Of a DNA stretch of 64,000 bases, positions 1 to 9,747 are shown in pieces; the stretch's first letter is position 1, and the number at the start of each line of letters is the position of its first letter. Source of the stretch: an uncultured Pseudocitrobacter sp. (lineage in GTDB: Bacteria > Pseudomonadota > Gammaproteobacteria > Enterobacterales > Enterobacteriaceae). The position numbers were made by a program, and so were the translations under genes. The notes beneath the pieces are model-generated. The model worked only from the letters and a program-made list of their open reading frames with translations, was not told where the DNA came from and made no database searches. The stretch lies in the NCBI GenBank assembly GCA_913778145.1, contig CAJYVI010000043.1, forward strand, positions 52,089 to 116,088, read 5' to 3'.

Positions 1-194
1 GGGCTTTTCAGGCGCGGAGTCAGGATCTGGGTATCATTGATAAAATCCCAGCCATAATAACCCTTCAGGCACAGTGTGCCCTGGTTAGTTTTCCCCATCG
101 CCGCTTCAGCCTTAACGACTTTCCCGTTATCGACCACCAGGTTGATTTTGCAACCTGAGGCGCAATACGGGCAAACCGTGACGACTTTTTTCAT
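1..194 (-). CDS. fdhF: Formate dehydrogenase H, N-terminal 64 residues (partial at window edge)
   Basis: The reverse strand encodes the start of the molybdenum/selenocysteine formate dehydrogenase of the formate hydrogenlyase complex, which oxidises formate to CO2 in the cytoplasm during fermentation. The visible part starts MKKVVTVCPYCASGC and carries the CxxCxxxC cluster (C8, C11, C15) plus the fourth cysteine in TLCLKGYYGWD, together the [4Fe-4S] ligands. It agrees with E. coli FdhF over this whole stretch from memory. The selenocysteine codon (residue 140 in E. coli) lies outside the window. The gene runs off the left edge, and a sigma54 promoter lies about 50 bp upstream of the start. 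Confidence 0.96.
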   Translation of the reverse strand, partial: MKKVVTVCPYCASGCKINLVVDNGKVVKAEAAMGKTNQGTLCLKGYYGWDFINDTQILTPRLKS

Positions 195-243
195 CGGTCT
201 TGCTCCAGTTTCAATCAGCGCGGACGCGCATAACGACCTTATT

Positions 244-260
244 ATGCAGGTTCTATGCCA
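244..260 (-). promoter_or_regulatory. Sigma54 (-24/-12) promoter of fdhF
   Basis: On the minus strand the sequence TGGCATAGAACCTGCAT has GG and GC separated by 10 bases, the RpoN promoter spacing. It lies about 50 bp upstream of the fdhF start codon, as expected for this FhlA/RpoN-controlled gene. Confidence 0.85.
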
Positions 261-311
261 TGTTTTTATTGTGGGTATCCACGGATATTACGGGGATTTT
301 TTAGACAAAAC

Positions 312-356
312 CCTGACGAAAAACAGTCTGTCGTCAGTTTTGACGTGTCGAAGAGG
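312..356 (-). promoter_or_regulatory. Candidate FhlA upstream activating sites for fdhF
   Basis: This stretch, 50-110 bp upstream of the sigma54 promoter, contains repeated TGACG and TGTCG half-motifs in both orientations. The position matches the FhlA activating sequence known for E. coli fdhF. The assignment rests on position and half-site repetition and is tentative. Confidence 0.45.
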
Positions 357-380
357 CGCCGCGTGACGGGGCACGCGGCG
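357..380 (-). terminator. GC-rich hairpin after mdtP
   Basis: A perfect 9-bp stem (357-365 with 372-380) and 6-base loop lie 7 bp beyond the mdtP stop codon. On the minus strand a short pyrimidine run (CCTCTTC) follows. It probably ends the ytcA-mdtNOP transcript before the fdhF regulatory region; the T-tract is weak. Confidence 0.5.
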
Positions 381-386
381 AGAGGG

Positions 387-1835
387 TTACTTTTGATTGA
401 TGGCCTGATAGCCGCCACCCAGCGATTTAATCAACTGGATGTTTTCGATAACCCGACGGGTGTCGAGCATCATCAGCGACATTTGCTCTGCCAGAACCGG
501 AAGCTGCGCTTCGGTTGCCTGCAAGCGGCTGCCGAGGCCCTGCTTGTAGGCGGCCTGCGCGGCGGCCTGGGTATAACGCGCGGCGTCAACGCGTTCGGTC
601 TGCATCACGCGCTGGTCGTTGAGCGTTTGCAGGCGCGAGCCGTTAATCGCCACATCGCGTACCGCATTGAGCACCGACTGGTTGTAGCGCTCAATCAGCA
701 TGTTGCTGCTGGCGCGCGTGCTTGCCAGATTGGCGTTCAGACGCCCGCCGTCAAACAGCGGCAAGCGCAGGCCGGGGATGAAGTTGATCTGCTTGCTGGG
801 GTTTTTGAACATATCCTCAAGGTGAATAGCGTCGAAGCCGAAGAAGGCTTTGATATCGAAGCTCGGATAGAAGAGGGCGCGTGCGGCGTCGACCTGGCTT
901 AACGATGCCTGCACATACCAGCGCATGGCCTGAAGATCCGGGCGGCGCGCGAGCAGCTCATAAGAGAGCGACGACGGCAGCCCGGTGTCAACCTGCGGCA
1001 GCGCCACTGGTTTGATGTCCGGCATATCCGTCGCGCCGATGATGGCGCGCAGCGATTCCCGCGTCTCTTTGATTTGCCCCTTCACGGCGGCAATTTGCTT
1101 TTCTACCGCCAGCAATTGGGAACGTGCGCCGTGCCAGGGTACTTTCGCCTCTAGCCCCTGATTGACTTTGCTCTGGTGCGCTTTCACCGCGTAATCAATC
1201 ACATCACGCGTCTGCTCCAGTAGATCAAGCATCTGGTAGTTAGCCTGCTGGCTGTAATAAAGCTGAGCGACGCCCGTGGTCAACGACAGTTCGACGGCGG
1301 CGGTTTCCGCTAACGCCGCGTTCTTCGCGCCGATGGCGGCCTCGACGGCGGAACGGTGCACGCCCCACAAATCGAGATCAAACCCGGCGACCACGCCGAC
1401 GGTCGCTTCCGTGTAATACGGCCCGTCCATGCCTAAACGCGGCGCATCCATCGCATAAGGGCTGAGAAAGCCGCTGGCTGAAACGCGTTGGCGGTTCAGC
1501 ATACCGATCGCCGCCATTTGCAGGCGCGAACCCGCTTCCAGCAGTTCAGCCTGCGACTGCGCTTTCTCTTCATGCTGCTTAGCTTCAGCCAGCGTGTGCG
1601 ACCCGGCGAGCGTTTTAGCAATCAGCGCATCCAGCTGTGGATCGTGAAACTGCTTCCACCACTGTGCCTGCGGCCAGCCCTGGCTTGCCAGATGAATATC
1701 GTCGGCGAGTTTGATCTGCTCTGGGGCGATCTGCGCGTTTGGCGTACCGTCTTTACGGATCAACGCGCAGCCGGAGAGCAGCGTAGTGGTGCCGAGCAGG
1801 CTGCAAATCAGCAGGCGGGAAAAGTGTCGGGTCAT
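387..1835 (-). CDS. mdtP: Outer-membrane efflux lipoprotein MdtP
   Basis: This is a TolC-like outer-membrane channel of the NodT/OMF family, 482 residues, the exit duct of the MdtNOP efflux system. The signal peptide ends in a lipobox LLSGC with the lipidated Cys at residue 23. Two repeated outer-membrane efflux domains with long helices follow, for example the region around AALAETAAVELSLTTGVAQL. The start overlaps the mdtO stop by 4 bp, so translation is coupled. Gene order and length match E. coli mdtP (yjcP), next to fdhF. In E. coli the system is linked to resistance to puromycin, acriflavine and sulfa drugs. Confidence 0.93.
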   Translation of the reverse strand: MTRHFSRLLICSLLGTTTLLSGCALIRKDGTPNAQIAPEQIKLADDIHLASQGWPQAQWWKQFHDPQLDALIAKTLAGSHTLAEAKQHEEKAQSQAELLEAGSRLQMAAIGMLNRQRVSASGFLSPYAMDAPRLGMDGPYYTEATVGVVAGFDLDLWGVHRSAVEAAIGAKNAALAETAAVELSLTTGVAQLYYSQQANYQMLDLLEQTRDVIDYAVKAHQSKVNQGLEAKVPWHGARSQLLAVEKQIAAVKGQIKETRESLRAIIGATDMPDIKPVALPQVDTGLPSSLSYELLARRPDLQAMRWYVQASLSQVDAARALFYPSFDIKAFFGFDAIHLEDMFKNPSKQINFIPGLRLPLFDGGRLNANLASTRASSNMLIERYNQSVLNAVRDVAINGSRLQTLNDQRVMQTERVDAARYTQAAAQAAYKQGLGSRLQATEAQLPVLAEQMSLMMLDTRRVIENIQLIKSLGGGYQAINQK

Positions 1836-3817
1836 TGTGGCATGGCTCCTTGCGCCCGCGCGGCCTCTATGGGCGGCGGGTTGCTCCAGTCGGGTAAAAG
1901 AGAGATGTGCTGCGCGGCGGAGATTGTGCGCGCAGCCTGGCTCAATGTCGGTGTGGCGCTGGTGTTTAGCGGCAGGCCGCTGGCGTAGGCATCCAGCGCG
2001 TCGGCAAGCGCAGCGGCGCTTTGCGCATCGGGATGCTTATCCCACGCGTTGAGGATTTCTCGCCCCTGGCGGATCACCGCCTGGCTGTGGCTCACCAGCC
2101 GTTCACGTTCATCGGCGGGAAGATGGCGCTCCAGCGCGACGCGCTCGCACATCTCTTCGCTGGCGTTAAATGCCGCGTGGCAGCCGATGCGCAGTTGCAG
2201 ATAGCCGCTGAGGGCCGCGCCGCCCTGGGTATGCGGGAGGCGCATCGCTTTGGCGATCATTGCCAGCGCGCCCGCCAGCTTTTGCGGCAGTGCGCGGGCT
2301 TCGCTTTCAGGCCAGATGAATGTGTAAATCACCGCCGACACTGCGGTGCCAATCAGAATACCGATCGCGCGGTCGCGGATTTCTACCAGGTCAAAGGTGG
2401 GGCCGAACACGTTCTCAAGCGTCGCCAGCGAAAAGGTGACCACCATTTGCGTGCCGATGTAAGACGAACGTTCTGAACTGGTCGCCATCCATGCACCGAT
2501 GAGGAAAATCGGCGCCAGCACACACAGTAGCTCGACGATGTTATCCAGCCACGGCATCACCAGCAGGGTAAACAGCAGGGCAAAAATCGCGCCGAAGAAC
2601 GCACCGCCGAAGCGCAGGCCCATTTTCTGGTAGGACGACCCCAGACTGGGGTTCGCGACGATCACGCAGGTGAGCATACAGGTATGAATGCCTTCCCACT
2701 CGACGCCGGAATAAAAGACGTAGCAAACCATGCACGCCAGCAGCGTTTTCAGGGCATAGCGGATGTAGGCCGGATTGGTCCAGGCATCGGCGGCCATCGA
2801 CGGCTGTTTTGCCGCAGGCGCTGGCGGAGTATCCGGGTCCATTTTGCCAAGCTGAATCAGCGCCTGACACACACCAGTCAAGCCGCACTGTTGCGCGGTG
2901 GCAAGCTGTTGTTCGTCTGGTTGCCAGTCTCCGCGCCACGCGTCACCGACGCGAATGGCCGCACACAGCGCATTCATTTCTGTGGCAAGTGTAGCCAGCA
3001 ACGCCTGCACCGCCGGGTCATTCACCCAGGCGGCGGCATCAAAGCGGTTCAGCGTGGTGCGCAGATAGGTAACGGTCGCCACGCAGGTTTGCCACCAGGC
3101 GCAATGGCTTTTCCAGTCGGCGTCATCTGCCATACAGAAAACGTTCAGTTTTTGCAGCGCCAGCGCATCGCGCTCAAGCTGTTTGTCACTGATCGGCAAG
3201 CCAGGCTGCATTAAGCGTGTTGCGGCTTCCTGCAAATGTGCGCAAAGCCCGCTGCGCATCTGGCTAATCGCCCGCGCCGGGAACCACAGCACGCCCATCA
3301 GCACCATCAGCAGCGTCGGGTACAGCCCGACCACGATACACCACAACGTCAGGCGCAGCACGATTTCCGGGTAATCGAGCATCCCCGGAAAGGTTTGCCC
3401 GTAAATCGCCACAATTGCCACGGCGAAGAACACCAGCCCCAGCTTGTGGGTACGCATCATAAACATGCAGCCGATGAGGATCAGGCTGGCAATGACCATG
3501 CGTACCAGCGGATAGCCGTAAGACCATTTATAAATCAGGAACAGGCTGCCGATTTCCAGCACCGTGGCGACCACAAAAAGGATCGCCACGAATTTGGTGT
3601 AAAAGGCATTGGACTGGATGCCGTAGAACAGCACGGCCAGCGAGATCGCCACAAAGGGGATCTCGAAGGTCATGGAGATGAGCACCACCAGCAGACAGCC
3701 CGCCCAGAGCTGCATTGTCTGCGGAAGGCGGCCCGGTCGCTGTTCGCTGAGCTCTTCGTGGAAGAAGCTCAGCAGTTTAACCAGCGGGAGCGGCAGATAA
3801 TCAAGCGCCTTCATCAT
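1832..3817 (-). CDS. mdtO: Inner-membrane efflux protein MdtO (FUSC family)
   Basis: This 661-residue integral membrane protein is the inner-membrane pump of MdtNOP. Two blocks of hydrophobic segments are seen: residues about 25-185 (LWAGCLLVVLISMTFEIPF onward) and about 355-505 (TLLACMVCYVFYSGVEWEG onward). A soluble stretch lies between them and a soluble tail follows, the layout of the fusaric-acid-resistance (FUSC) family. It overlaps mdtN by 4 bp at its start and mdtP by 4 bp at its end. The E. coli homologue is slightly longer (683 residues, from memory), the difference falling mainly in the C-terminal tail. Confidence 0.93.
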   Translation of the reverse strand: MMKALDYLPLPLVKLLSFFHEELSEQRPGRLPQTMQLWAGCLLVVLISMTFEIPFVAISLAVLFYGIQSNAFYTKFVAILFVVATVLEIGSLFLIYKWSYGYPLVRMVIASLILIGCMFMMRTHKLGLVFFAVAIVAIYGQTFPGMLDYPEIVLRLTLWCIVVGLYPTLLMVLMGVLWFPARAISQMRSGLCAHLQEAATRLMQPGLPISDKQLERDALALQKLNVFCMADDADWKSHCAWWQTCVATVTYLRTTLNRFDAAAWVNDPAVQALLATLATEMNALCAAIRVGDAWRGDWQPDEQQLATAQQCGLTGVCQALIQLGKMDPDTPPAPAAKQPSMAADAWTNPAYIRYALKTLLACMVCYVFYSGVEWEGIHTCMLTCVIVANPSLGSSYQKMGLRFGGAFFGAIFALLFTLLVMPWLDNIVELLCVLAPIFLIGAWMATSSERSSYIGTQMVVTFSLATLENVFGPTFDLVEIRDRAIGILIGTAVSAVIYTFIWPESEARALPQKLAGALAMIAKAMRLPHTQGGAALSGYLQLRIGCHAAFNASEEMCERVALERHLPADERERLVSHSQAVIRQGREILNAWDKHPDAQSAAALADALDAYASGLPLNTSATPTLSQAARTISAAQHISLLPDWSNPPPIEAARAQGAMPQ

Positions 3818-4845
3818 TGCGGCTCAAGGTTAGCAACCGCCGATGCGCCGATGCGGAACATCTCTTCGTCCGGATTTTCGACAACAATTTTCACCGGGAA
3901 TCGTTGGGCGACGCGTACCCAGTTAATGGAACGGGAAACACGCGGCAGGCCGCCGAGCACCATGCCGCCGTCGTCCGGCATCACGCCGTAGCCGATAGAG
4001 TCGACTTTGCCGGTAAACGTTTTGCCGGAGTCACTCATCAGGCGCAACGTTGCAGGCGTGCCGCTATGGATATTTTTCAGCTCGGTTTCGCGGAAGTTGG
4101 CGATAACGTACCAGTGGTTGGTATCAATCAGGGTAAAGACCGGTTTCATCGCCGAGGCGAACTGACCGACGGTGGTTTTCAGCGCCACCACGCGACCGTC
4201 AAACGGCGCGCGAACGGTCGCCATTTCCAGATGCAGTTCGGTAAGTGCGATATCTGCTTGCACTACATCGCGCTGGGCTTGCAGCGCATCGACACCGCTG
4301 ACCGCGCTGGCGGCCTGTTTTGCCTGTTCCAGAATGGCGTTGAGGTCAGCTTCTGCGGCGCGCTGCGCCGTGCGAGCGCGGTCAACGTCTTCGGCAGAAA
4401 CAAAGCCCTGCGCCAGCAGCGGCTCGGTGCGTTGCAGCGTTTTTGTCGCCTGCGCGGCGGCGGCGCGCGCTTTCGCGACGGCAGCCTCTACGGAGTCGGC
4501 ACCGTGCTTTTGCGCGTCGACGCTGCGCTGCATCAGCATGATTTGTTTATCGAGCGCCTCAAGTGAGGCTTTGGCTTTCGCCAGGTTTGCTTCATAAGTG
4601 CGAGGATCGATGCGCATCAGCACATCACCCTGCTTCACCAGCTGGTTATCGTGCACCGCCATCTCGACGATGCGACCGCTAACTTCCGGTACCACATCGA
4701 CGGTATCGGCATAAACATAGGCATCGTTAGTGGACGGCGCGCTATCCAGACGCCAGATGACATAAACCATAACGACGATAGCCACCAGAACCAGGATCAG
4801 GGCCGGAGCCTTTTTATTGGTCGGTTTTTTGGGCGTACTTTCCAT
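3814..4845 (-). CDS. mdtN: Membrane fusion protein MdtN
   Basis: This is a 343-residue HlyD/EmrA-type periplasmic adaptor joining MdtO to MdtP. One N-terminal transmembrane helix (about residues 14-31, ALILVLVAIVVMVYVIW) is followed by a lipoyl/biotinyl-like half motif (VVPEVSGRIVEMAVHDNQLV), a coiled-coil hairpin of about 120 residues rich in Ala, Gln and Lys, then the second lipoyl half (TVRAPFDGRVVALKTTVGQF) and a beta-barrel part. The length equals the E. coli protein. ytcA precedes it with an 18-bp gap. Confidence 0.94.
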   Translation of the reverse strand: MESTPKKPTNKKAPALILVLVAIVVMVYVIWRLDSAPSTNDAYVYADTVDVVPEVSGRIVEMAVHDNQLVKQGDVLMRIDPRTYEANLAKAKASLEALDKQIMLMQRSVDAQKHGADSVEAAVAKARAAAAQATKTLQRTEPLLAQGFVSAEDVDRARTAQRAAEADLNAILEQAKQAASAVSGVDALQAQRDVVQADIALTELHLEMATVRAPFDGRVVALKTTVGQFASAMKPVFTLIDTNHWYVIANFRETELKNIHSGTPATLRLMSDSGKTFTGKVDSIGYGVMPDDGGMVLGGLPRVSRSINWVRVAQRFPVKIVVENPDEEMFRIGASAVANLEPQ

Positions 4846-4863
4846 GAGCGCGTCTCGATAAAA

Positions 4864-5130
4864 TTAAAAGAAGGCCAGCCATAACAGCATGGAGAAAAGG
4901 GCGAATAGCGCGGTATAGGCCAGCCCTGGGTAGCCCAGATGCGGCGTGCTGTTCGTGCGAATAAGGATGCGGCGGACGATAAGCGTCAGAATGACGCCGC
5001 CGATGATGCAAAAAAGCCAGCCAGGGTAATAAGCGCCAATGACCGGTATTGCTGGTGAAAAGGTGCATCCCGACAGCAGAAACAGGGGAAGCAGGATCAG
5101 CTTGCCTGAAAAAGAAAAAAACCTGTCCAT
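4864..5130 (-). CDS. ytcA: Small membrane lipoprotein YtcA
   Basis: This is an 88-residue protein with a signal peptide and lipobox LLSGC (Cys22), the conserved core AIPVIGAYYPGWLFC, and two hydrophobic segments, so probably a lipidated two-helix inner-membrane protein. It is the first gene of the ytcA-mdtN-mdtO-mdtP operon. Its role is unknown; position and conservation suggest an accessory part of the efflux pump. A second reading frame on the same strand (4814-5068) overlaps it and looks like a shadow. Confidence 0.88.
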   Translation of the reverse strand: MDRFFSFSGKLILLPLFLLSGCTFSPAIPVIGAYYPGWLFCIIGGVILTLIVRRILIRTNSTPHLGYPGLAYTALFALFSMLLWLAFF

Positions 5131-5282
5131 GTTTTATTTTCCTGAAGAATAAATGGAGCTAATAATATTCCTGTTAATGTTGAATAAAACCGTCACCCGG
5201 TTTGTTCTGAAAAGTATAATCAGTGCGGTAGCGGGAAAATTGATTTAACTTGCGGAATTGATTATCCGGCATGTGAATAATT

Positions 5283-5312
5283 AACGTGCCCCGGCCTGTA
5301 CAGGGGCACGTT
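5283..5312 (-). terminator. Hairpin after yjcS
   Basis: A perfect 10-bp stem (AACGTGCCCC with GGGGCACGTT) and 10-base loop lie 20 bp past the yjcS stop codon. There is no strong T-run on the minus strand; on the plus strand a T-rich stretch follows. It probably ends yjcS transcription before ytcA. Confidence 0.55.
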
Positions 5313-5332
5313 TATCACTTTTTTCTTAATGA

Positions 5333-7312
5333 TTAATTAGGCGTGACAATATTTGTCCACAGCTCAAATTTATCCATGCAAGAAATAATTTCATTTAATT
5401 TATTAGCGTTGCCAATAATTTTCACTTTCTTCGCTTTCACCAGATCGGCCATTTTCGCCTGACCGACCAGCACGTCGTGCAGATCGCTGCGGCTCATGTA
5501 GAAAGAGGCGTCGGCTTTCGGTTGCAGCGTTTTACGATAGTTCAACACGCTGTTTTCCAACGATAAATTCATATTATCGTTATTGGAGAAATTAAAGTTC
5601 AGGCTGATGTTCTTGCCTGCGGCTTTCTCGCTGTCCAGACGTACCGCCAGGTAATCCAGCAGCATCTCGACGGTCATGCCCTTGATCGTATCGGAAGACG
5701 CGGTGCTGGCGTGTTCGAATTTCTTCACGCCTTCACGCAGCTCTTTCGCGCCGGTCAGGTAGAAGCCACGCCAGGTGGCAGATTCCGCCTGATAACCCAG
5801 CTGTTCGAAGGTATCGGCCTGCAGGTTTTTCGCTACCTGGTCGCCCGGATCGGCAGCAATCACCTGTTTCAGCAGCTCAGAGGCCCAGCGGTAGTCGCCC
5901 TGGTTATAGGCTTCACGCGCCAGATTGATAGCGTGTGCGGAGCCGCCCAGCGCTTTGACGTAGCGTTTACCCATATCGACCTGACCATACGGATTCAGGT
6001 TCGCCGGGTTACCATCGTAGTAGCCGAGGTAGAAGTTATACACCGCGCGAGCGTTGTGGCTAACGGAGCCATAGTAGCCACGGCTGGCCCAGTTTTTATC
6101 CAGCGTTTCCGGTAGATGGATCATGTTGCCGATTTCATTCATGGTGTAACCCTGATTCGCTAAATGCAGCGTCTGGTCATGAATGTACTTGATGGTGTCG
6201 CGATATTTGCTGATGTAATCATTAATGTGCTGATTACCCCACACCGGCCAGGTGTGCGGCATAAACAGTACTTCGGCCTGGGATCCCCATTTATCCAGGG
6301 TTTCGTTCAGATAATCGGTCCACTTCGCGGTATCGCGCGTTTTCGCGCCGCGCAGGGTATAGAAGTTATGCAGGGTGTGGGTGCTGTTTTCTGCCGTACA
6401 CAGGGCTTTCAACGCCGGAATGTAGAGGTGCATTTCTGACGGCGCTTCACTACCCGGTGCCATCAGAAACTCGAAATCCAGACCATCAATATTGAGTTTT
6501 TCACCGGTTTTGGTGATGGAGTGCGTCGGGGCAATAATGCTCGGGTCGCCCGTAGCCAGCGTCACGCCAAGGCCGTTACCGATGTTGCCCTGGGCATTAT
6601 GCGGCAGCAGCAGGCCATATGAGTACAGCGCGCGGCGGCTCATGATATTCCCCGCCAGCACGTTTTCGCTGATCGCCTCTTCCATAAAGCCAGCAGGCGC
6701 GATGATCTGCACTTTGCCTGCTTTTACATCGGCTTCCGAGACAATACCTTTTACGCCGCCATAATGGTCGGTGTGGCTATGGGTATAAATAATGGCCACA
6801 ATCGGTTTTTGCGGGCGATGCTTGAAGTAGAGATCAAGGCTCGCTTTTGCAGCATTTGGGGTCACCAGCGGGTCGATGACGATGATGCCGGTATCGCCTT
6901 CAATAAAGGTGATGTTAGAGATATCCTGGCTGCGCACCTGATACATACGGTCGGTAACTTTAAACAGACCGGAGATACCGTTTACCTGCGACTGACGCCA
7001 CAGGCTGGGGTTGATGGTGTCCGGCGCTGGCGCATTGATATCAAATTGATAATCCAGCGCGCGATAATAGACTTTGCCATCCGGCGTGGTTAATTTTCCT
7101 TCATTTAACAACGGAGCGATAAAACCACGCTGCGCGTCTTCAAAATCCTGACGATCGTTAAAAGGAAGGGATTGTTGATATTGCTGATTGACGGATTTGG
7201 TAAATGTACTGGCATCTTTAGCCGTTTCTGCCGCACCCACCGATTGGCTCATTAATGCCATAATGGCGGTCAGCGCCAGACATGTTTTGGTTAATTTAAA
7301 TTTTCCATTCAT
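5333..7312 (-). CDS. yjcS: Periplasmic alkyl sulfatase YjcS (SdsA1 type)
   Basis: This metallo-beta-lactamase-fold alkylsulfatase cleaves primary alkyl sulfates such as dodecyl sulfate. The start at 7312 ([20 protein letters not shown]) is chosen because it gives a clean signal peptide ending near VGAAE and has a GGAG about 12 bp upstream; an in-frame ATG at 7330 is the alternative. The metal motif [10 protein letters not shown] (HxHxDH) is present. After the catalytic domain come an alkylsulfatase dimerisation domain and a C-terminal SCP2-like domain (last about 120 residues), in the family order. The length of 659 residues is close to E. coli YjcS (661). Confidence 0.92.
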   Translation of the reverse strand: MNGKFKLTKTCLALTAIMALMSQSVGAAETAKDASTFTKSVNQQYQQSLPFNDRQDFEDAQRGFIAPLLNEGKLTTPDGKVYYRALDYQFDINAPAPDTINPSLWRQSQVNGISGLFKVTDRMYQVRSQDISNITFIEGDTGIIVIDPLVTPNAAKASLDLYFKHRPQKPIVAIIYTHSHTDHYGGVKGIVSEADVKAGKVQIIAPAGFMEEAISENVLAGNIMSRRALYSYGLLLPHNAQGNIGNGLGVTLATGDPSIIAPTHSITKTGEKLNIDGLDFEFLMAPGSEAPSEMHLYIPALKALCTAENSTHTLHNFYTLRGAKTRDTAKWTDYLNETLDKWGSQAEVLFMPHTWPVWGNQHINDYISKYRDTIKYIHDQTLHLANQGYTMNEIGNMIHLPETLDKNWASRGYYGSVSHNARAVYNFYLGYYDGNPANLNPYGQVDMGKRYVKALGGSAHAINLAREAYNQGDYRWASELLKQVIAADPGDQVAKNLQADTFEQLGYQAESATWRGFYLTGAKELREGVKKFEHASTASSDTIKGMTVEMLLDYLAVRLDSEKAAGKNISLNFNFSNNDNMNLSLENSVLNYRKTLQPKADASFYMSRSDLHDVLVGQAKMADLVKAKKVKIIGNANKLNEIISCMDKFELWTNIVTPN

Positions 7313-7532
7313 AAAATGTCTAATCTCCATTTAATTATTTGCGAAATAAATAATAAGAAAGGCAAAATAGAGACCATTATAATAATAACTTTGGAATGTG
7401 GATATTTAGGCTGTGATCGAATTAACTATTATCGTTAGGTTATTGTGCTATCCACATTTGAGAATACTCCGCTGTTTTACTTTCTACCGTTTCATTAACG
7501 TCATCTCACTCTGGTTGTGTGAGACTTTCCTG

Positions 7533-7856
7533 ATGAAACGTTACCTTACCGTATTGTTGTTTGTGCTGATGAGCCCGCTTGCGCATGCTGATGTGATTGA
7601 TGATGCGATAGGCAATATTCAGCAGGCGATTAATGATGCTTACAATCCGTCCAGCGACCGCGCCAGCGATGATGATGATCGCGACTATGATGACGGGCGC
7701 TATCGGGATGACTACAGCCGTCGACAATATGACGACCGACAGCGCCAGCTGGAGGACCGACGCAGGCAACTTGATGACCGCCAGCGCCAGCTTGATCAGG
7801 AACGTCGGCAGCTAGAGGATGAGAGACAAAGGCTGGAAGATGAGTATGAGCGGTGA
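7533..7856 (+). CDS. yjdP: Small secreted coiled-coil protein YjdP
   Basis: This is a 107-residue protein. The start at 7533 (MKRYLTVLLFVLMSPLAHAD) is chosen over the longer frame from 7413 because it begins a typical signal peptide with an AHA cleavage site. The mature part starts VIDDAIGNIQQAINDAYNP, then becomes extremely charged, with Asp/Arg clusters and a heptad-like series of Arg-Arg-Gln-Leu-(Asp/Glu) repeats to the C-terminus, a likely coiled coil. It corresponds to E. coli YjdP, which lies next to phnP. The function is unknown. Confidence 0.85.
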   Translation: MKRYLTVLLFVLMSPLAHADVIDDAIGNIQQAINDAYNPSSDRASDDDDRDYDDGRYRDDYSRRQYDDRQRQLEDRRRQLDDRQRQLDQERRQLEDERQRLEDEYER

Positions 7857-7880
7857 GGTGGGTTAGGTGCGGGCATTATC

Positions 7881-7984
7881 CCCTCACCCTAACCCTCTCC
7901 CACAGGGAGAGGGAACCGACCGCGCCAGAGATTAATTATGTGGTGTTTTCTCCCTCTCCCTGTGGGAGAGGGCCGGGGTGAGGG
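7881..7984. repeat. Long imperfect inverted repeat between yjdP and phnP
   Basis: Two arms, CCCTCACCCTAACCCTCTCC at the left and the matching GGGAGAGGG...GGGGTGAGGG at the right, fold into a large palindrome with internal hairpins of type CCCTCTCCC-GGGAGAGGG. It sits between the convergent ends of yjdP and the phn operon. It is of the kind of dispersed intergenic palindrome common in enterobacteria and probably serves as a bidirectional terminator. Confidence 0.75.
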
Positions 7985-8008
7985 CATCAGCGCGCACATT
8001 CCCGCCCA

Positions 8009-8767
8009 TCACGACACTCCAATCACCATCCCATCAAACCCGGCTTCAAAACCCGGCGGCAGCGCATTCTCCATCAGCCACGTATCAAACTGGTGGCTGA
8101 TATGGGTCAGAATCACCCGCGGCGAGCGGATAACCTCATTCAGCGCCAGCACGGTGTTTAAATCACAGTGATTACGCGGTGCATCCTCGCGCGGTGGGTG
8201 GCTGCAATCAATCACCATTACCTGCGGCTGATTATTGAGTAAAAATTTCAGCGTTTTTTCCGGCAAGCCTGCGGTGTCAGACAGCCACGCCACCCGGCTG
8301 TGTGCCGTTTCCAGCAGATAACCGAAGGTCAGTTTTGAGTGGTTGAGCGGCAGCGGCGTGACCTGCAATCCCTGCAAATCAAAAACTACAAACGGCTCCA
8401 CGGTGTGGCTGAAATCAAGCAGGCCCGGATGTTTAAACAGATCGTCGCAGCCCTGTTCATCCGGCGGGCCGTAAACCGGGATCGGATCGCCCACGCCCCA
8501 GCGCAGCGGGAATAGACCCTGCACGTGATCCATATGGTAGTGCGTCAGCAAAAACTGCTGGAACGATCCGGGCGACCAGCGATCGATGAGATCGTGCAGC
8601 CCGGCGTCGATCAGGGTGATTGCGTCGTTAAACTTTACTACGCCGCTGCACGGCTGGCGGCGATACTGCGGCGAGCGCCGCGCTCTGGCGCAGGCCGCAC
8701 ACTCGCAGCCCCATGCCGGAACGCCCTGTGCGCCGCCGGTGCCGGTGAGCGTGAGGGTCAGGCTCAT
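8009..8767 (-). CDS. phnP: 5-phospho-alpha-D-ribosyl 1,2-cyclic phosphate phosphodiesterase PhnP
   Basis: This 252-residue metallo-beta-lactamase-fold enzyme opens the ribosyl 1,2-cyclic phosphate made by C-P lyase to ribose 1,5-bisphosphate. The metal motif [10 protein letters not shown] is at about residues 77-86, with further ligands in IDCSHPP and LTHISHQ. A cysteine-rich segment near the N-terminus ([12 protein letters not shown]) is the structural zinc site known in PhnP. It is the last gene of the phn operon, with a 1-bp gap after phnO. Confidence 0.95.
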   Translation of the reverse strand: MSLTLTLTGTGGAQGVPAWGCECAACARARRSPQYRRQPCSGVVKFNDAITLIDAGLHDLIDRWSPGSFQQFLLTHYHMDHVQGLFPLRWGVGDPIPVYGPPDEQGCDDLFKHPGLLDFSHTVEPFVVFDLQGLQVTPLPLNHSKLTFGYLLETAHSRVAWLSDTAGLPEKTLKFLLNNQPQVMVIDCSHPPREDAPRNHCDLNTVLALNEVIRSPRVILTHISHQFDTWLMENALPPGFEAGFDGMVIGVS

Positions 8768-8768
8768 G

Positions 8769-9203
8769 TTACAGCGCCTTCGTGAAGCGGAAGTGGCTCT
8801 GCTCGTAGCCTTCGCGCAGATAGAAACGGTGCGCGTCGTGGCGCTTCACGTTGGTCGAAAGTTCGGTCATTTCGGCCCCGGCCTGGCGGGCTTCTTCTTC
8901 TGCCCACGCCAGTAACTTACTGCCGACGTTCAGACCGCGCGCCTGCGGCATCACCACCAGTTCCTGAATTTCGCCGATCCAGTTGACATGATGCAGATGA
9001 AACTGCAAATGCAGGCCGATCATACCGACAACTTCGCCATCCAGCAGCGCCAGATGGTAGCGCATGTTCGGGTCGCGCAGGTTGGCGTTAAAGCCCACGC
9101 GAAACGCGTGGTGGTCAAACTCCGCCTGTTTTAGCTCACAAATCAGCGCGTAAACCGCGTCGGTGTCGTACTGCGTGGCCGGGCGAAGCTCACAAGCAGG
9201 CAT
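8769..9203 (-). CDS. phnO: Aminoalkylphosphonate N-acetyltransferase PhnO
   Basis: This 144-residue GNAT protein acetylates aminoalkylphosphonates with acetyl-CoA, which protects the cell from, and allows use of, alpha-aminoalkylphosphonates. The acetyl-CoA loop follows the central strand ([20 protein letters not shown]), and the C-terminal part has [16 protein letters not shown], typical of GNATs. Its start lies 14 bp inside the end of phnN, so translation is coupled. Length and order match E. coli. Confidence 0.95.
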
Positions 9204-9747
9204 GGTGTTTCTCCTTCTGATGAATCAGCGTCAGCAGCGTGTCGACCGACTGGCGCAGGCTGCCGTCATTATTGAGCGTATGGCAATCCTGTGGAGTATA
9301 GCGGGCAGCGCGCGCCAGCCGGGCGTTAATTTCACTGGCGTTTTCACGGCCACGGTTTTCCAGGCGCTGGCGCAGGATCTCCGGCGACACCTGTAAGCAG
9401 ATGGGCAGCAGCGCCGATGCATAGCGCGCCCGCGCCTGCGGCAGATGGGCGCGTGAGCCGTTGACCAGCACGTCGAATCCGGCGTGCAGCCAGAGGTCGA
9501 TCTCGACGCCGACGCCATAATACAGGCCGTTGGCGTGCCAGCTTAAGGCCAGTAGGTTTTGCCCCGCGCGGGTAAAAAACTCCTGCTCGCTCAGGGCGAT
9601 ATGGTTTTCACTTCCGGCGCTGGCGTCGCGCGTGATGTAGCGATGCGCCACCAGTAACTGAGTTTGTTCCCGCAGGCGGAGTTCCGCCAGCAGGCTATCT
9701 TTCCCGGAGCCGGACGGCCCCATTAACCAAATCAGTTTTCCCGTCAT
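9190..9747 (-). CDS. phnN: Ribose 1,5-bisphosphate phosphokinase PhnN
   Basis: This 185-residue P-loop kinase of the guanylate kinase fold converts ribose 1,5-bisphosphate to PRPP with ATP, the last step of the C-P lyase route. The Walker A motif GPSGSGKDS is at residues 10-18. It shares its first base with the phnM stop codon and overlaps phnO by 14 bp. Confidence 0.95.

Noticed and set aside
255..902. Plus-strand frames antisense to mdtP, mdtO, phn and other genes
   Set aside because: High-GC genes produce long antisense frames; these lack recognisable domains and ribosome sites, and the opposite strand codes known proteins.
4814..5068. An 84-residue minus-strand frame overlapping ytcA
   Set aside because: ytcA in the other frame has lipobox, conserved core and operon position; this frame has none.
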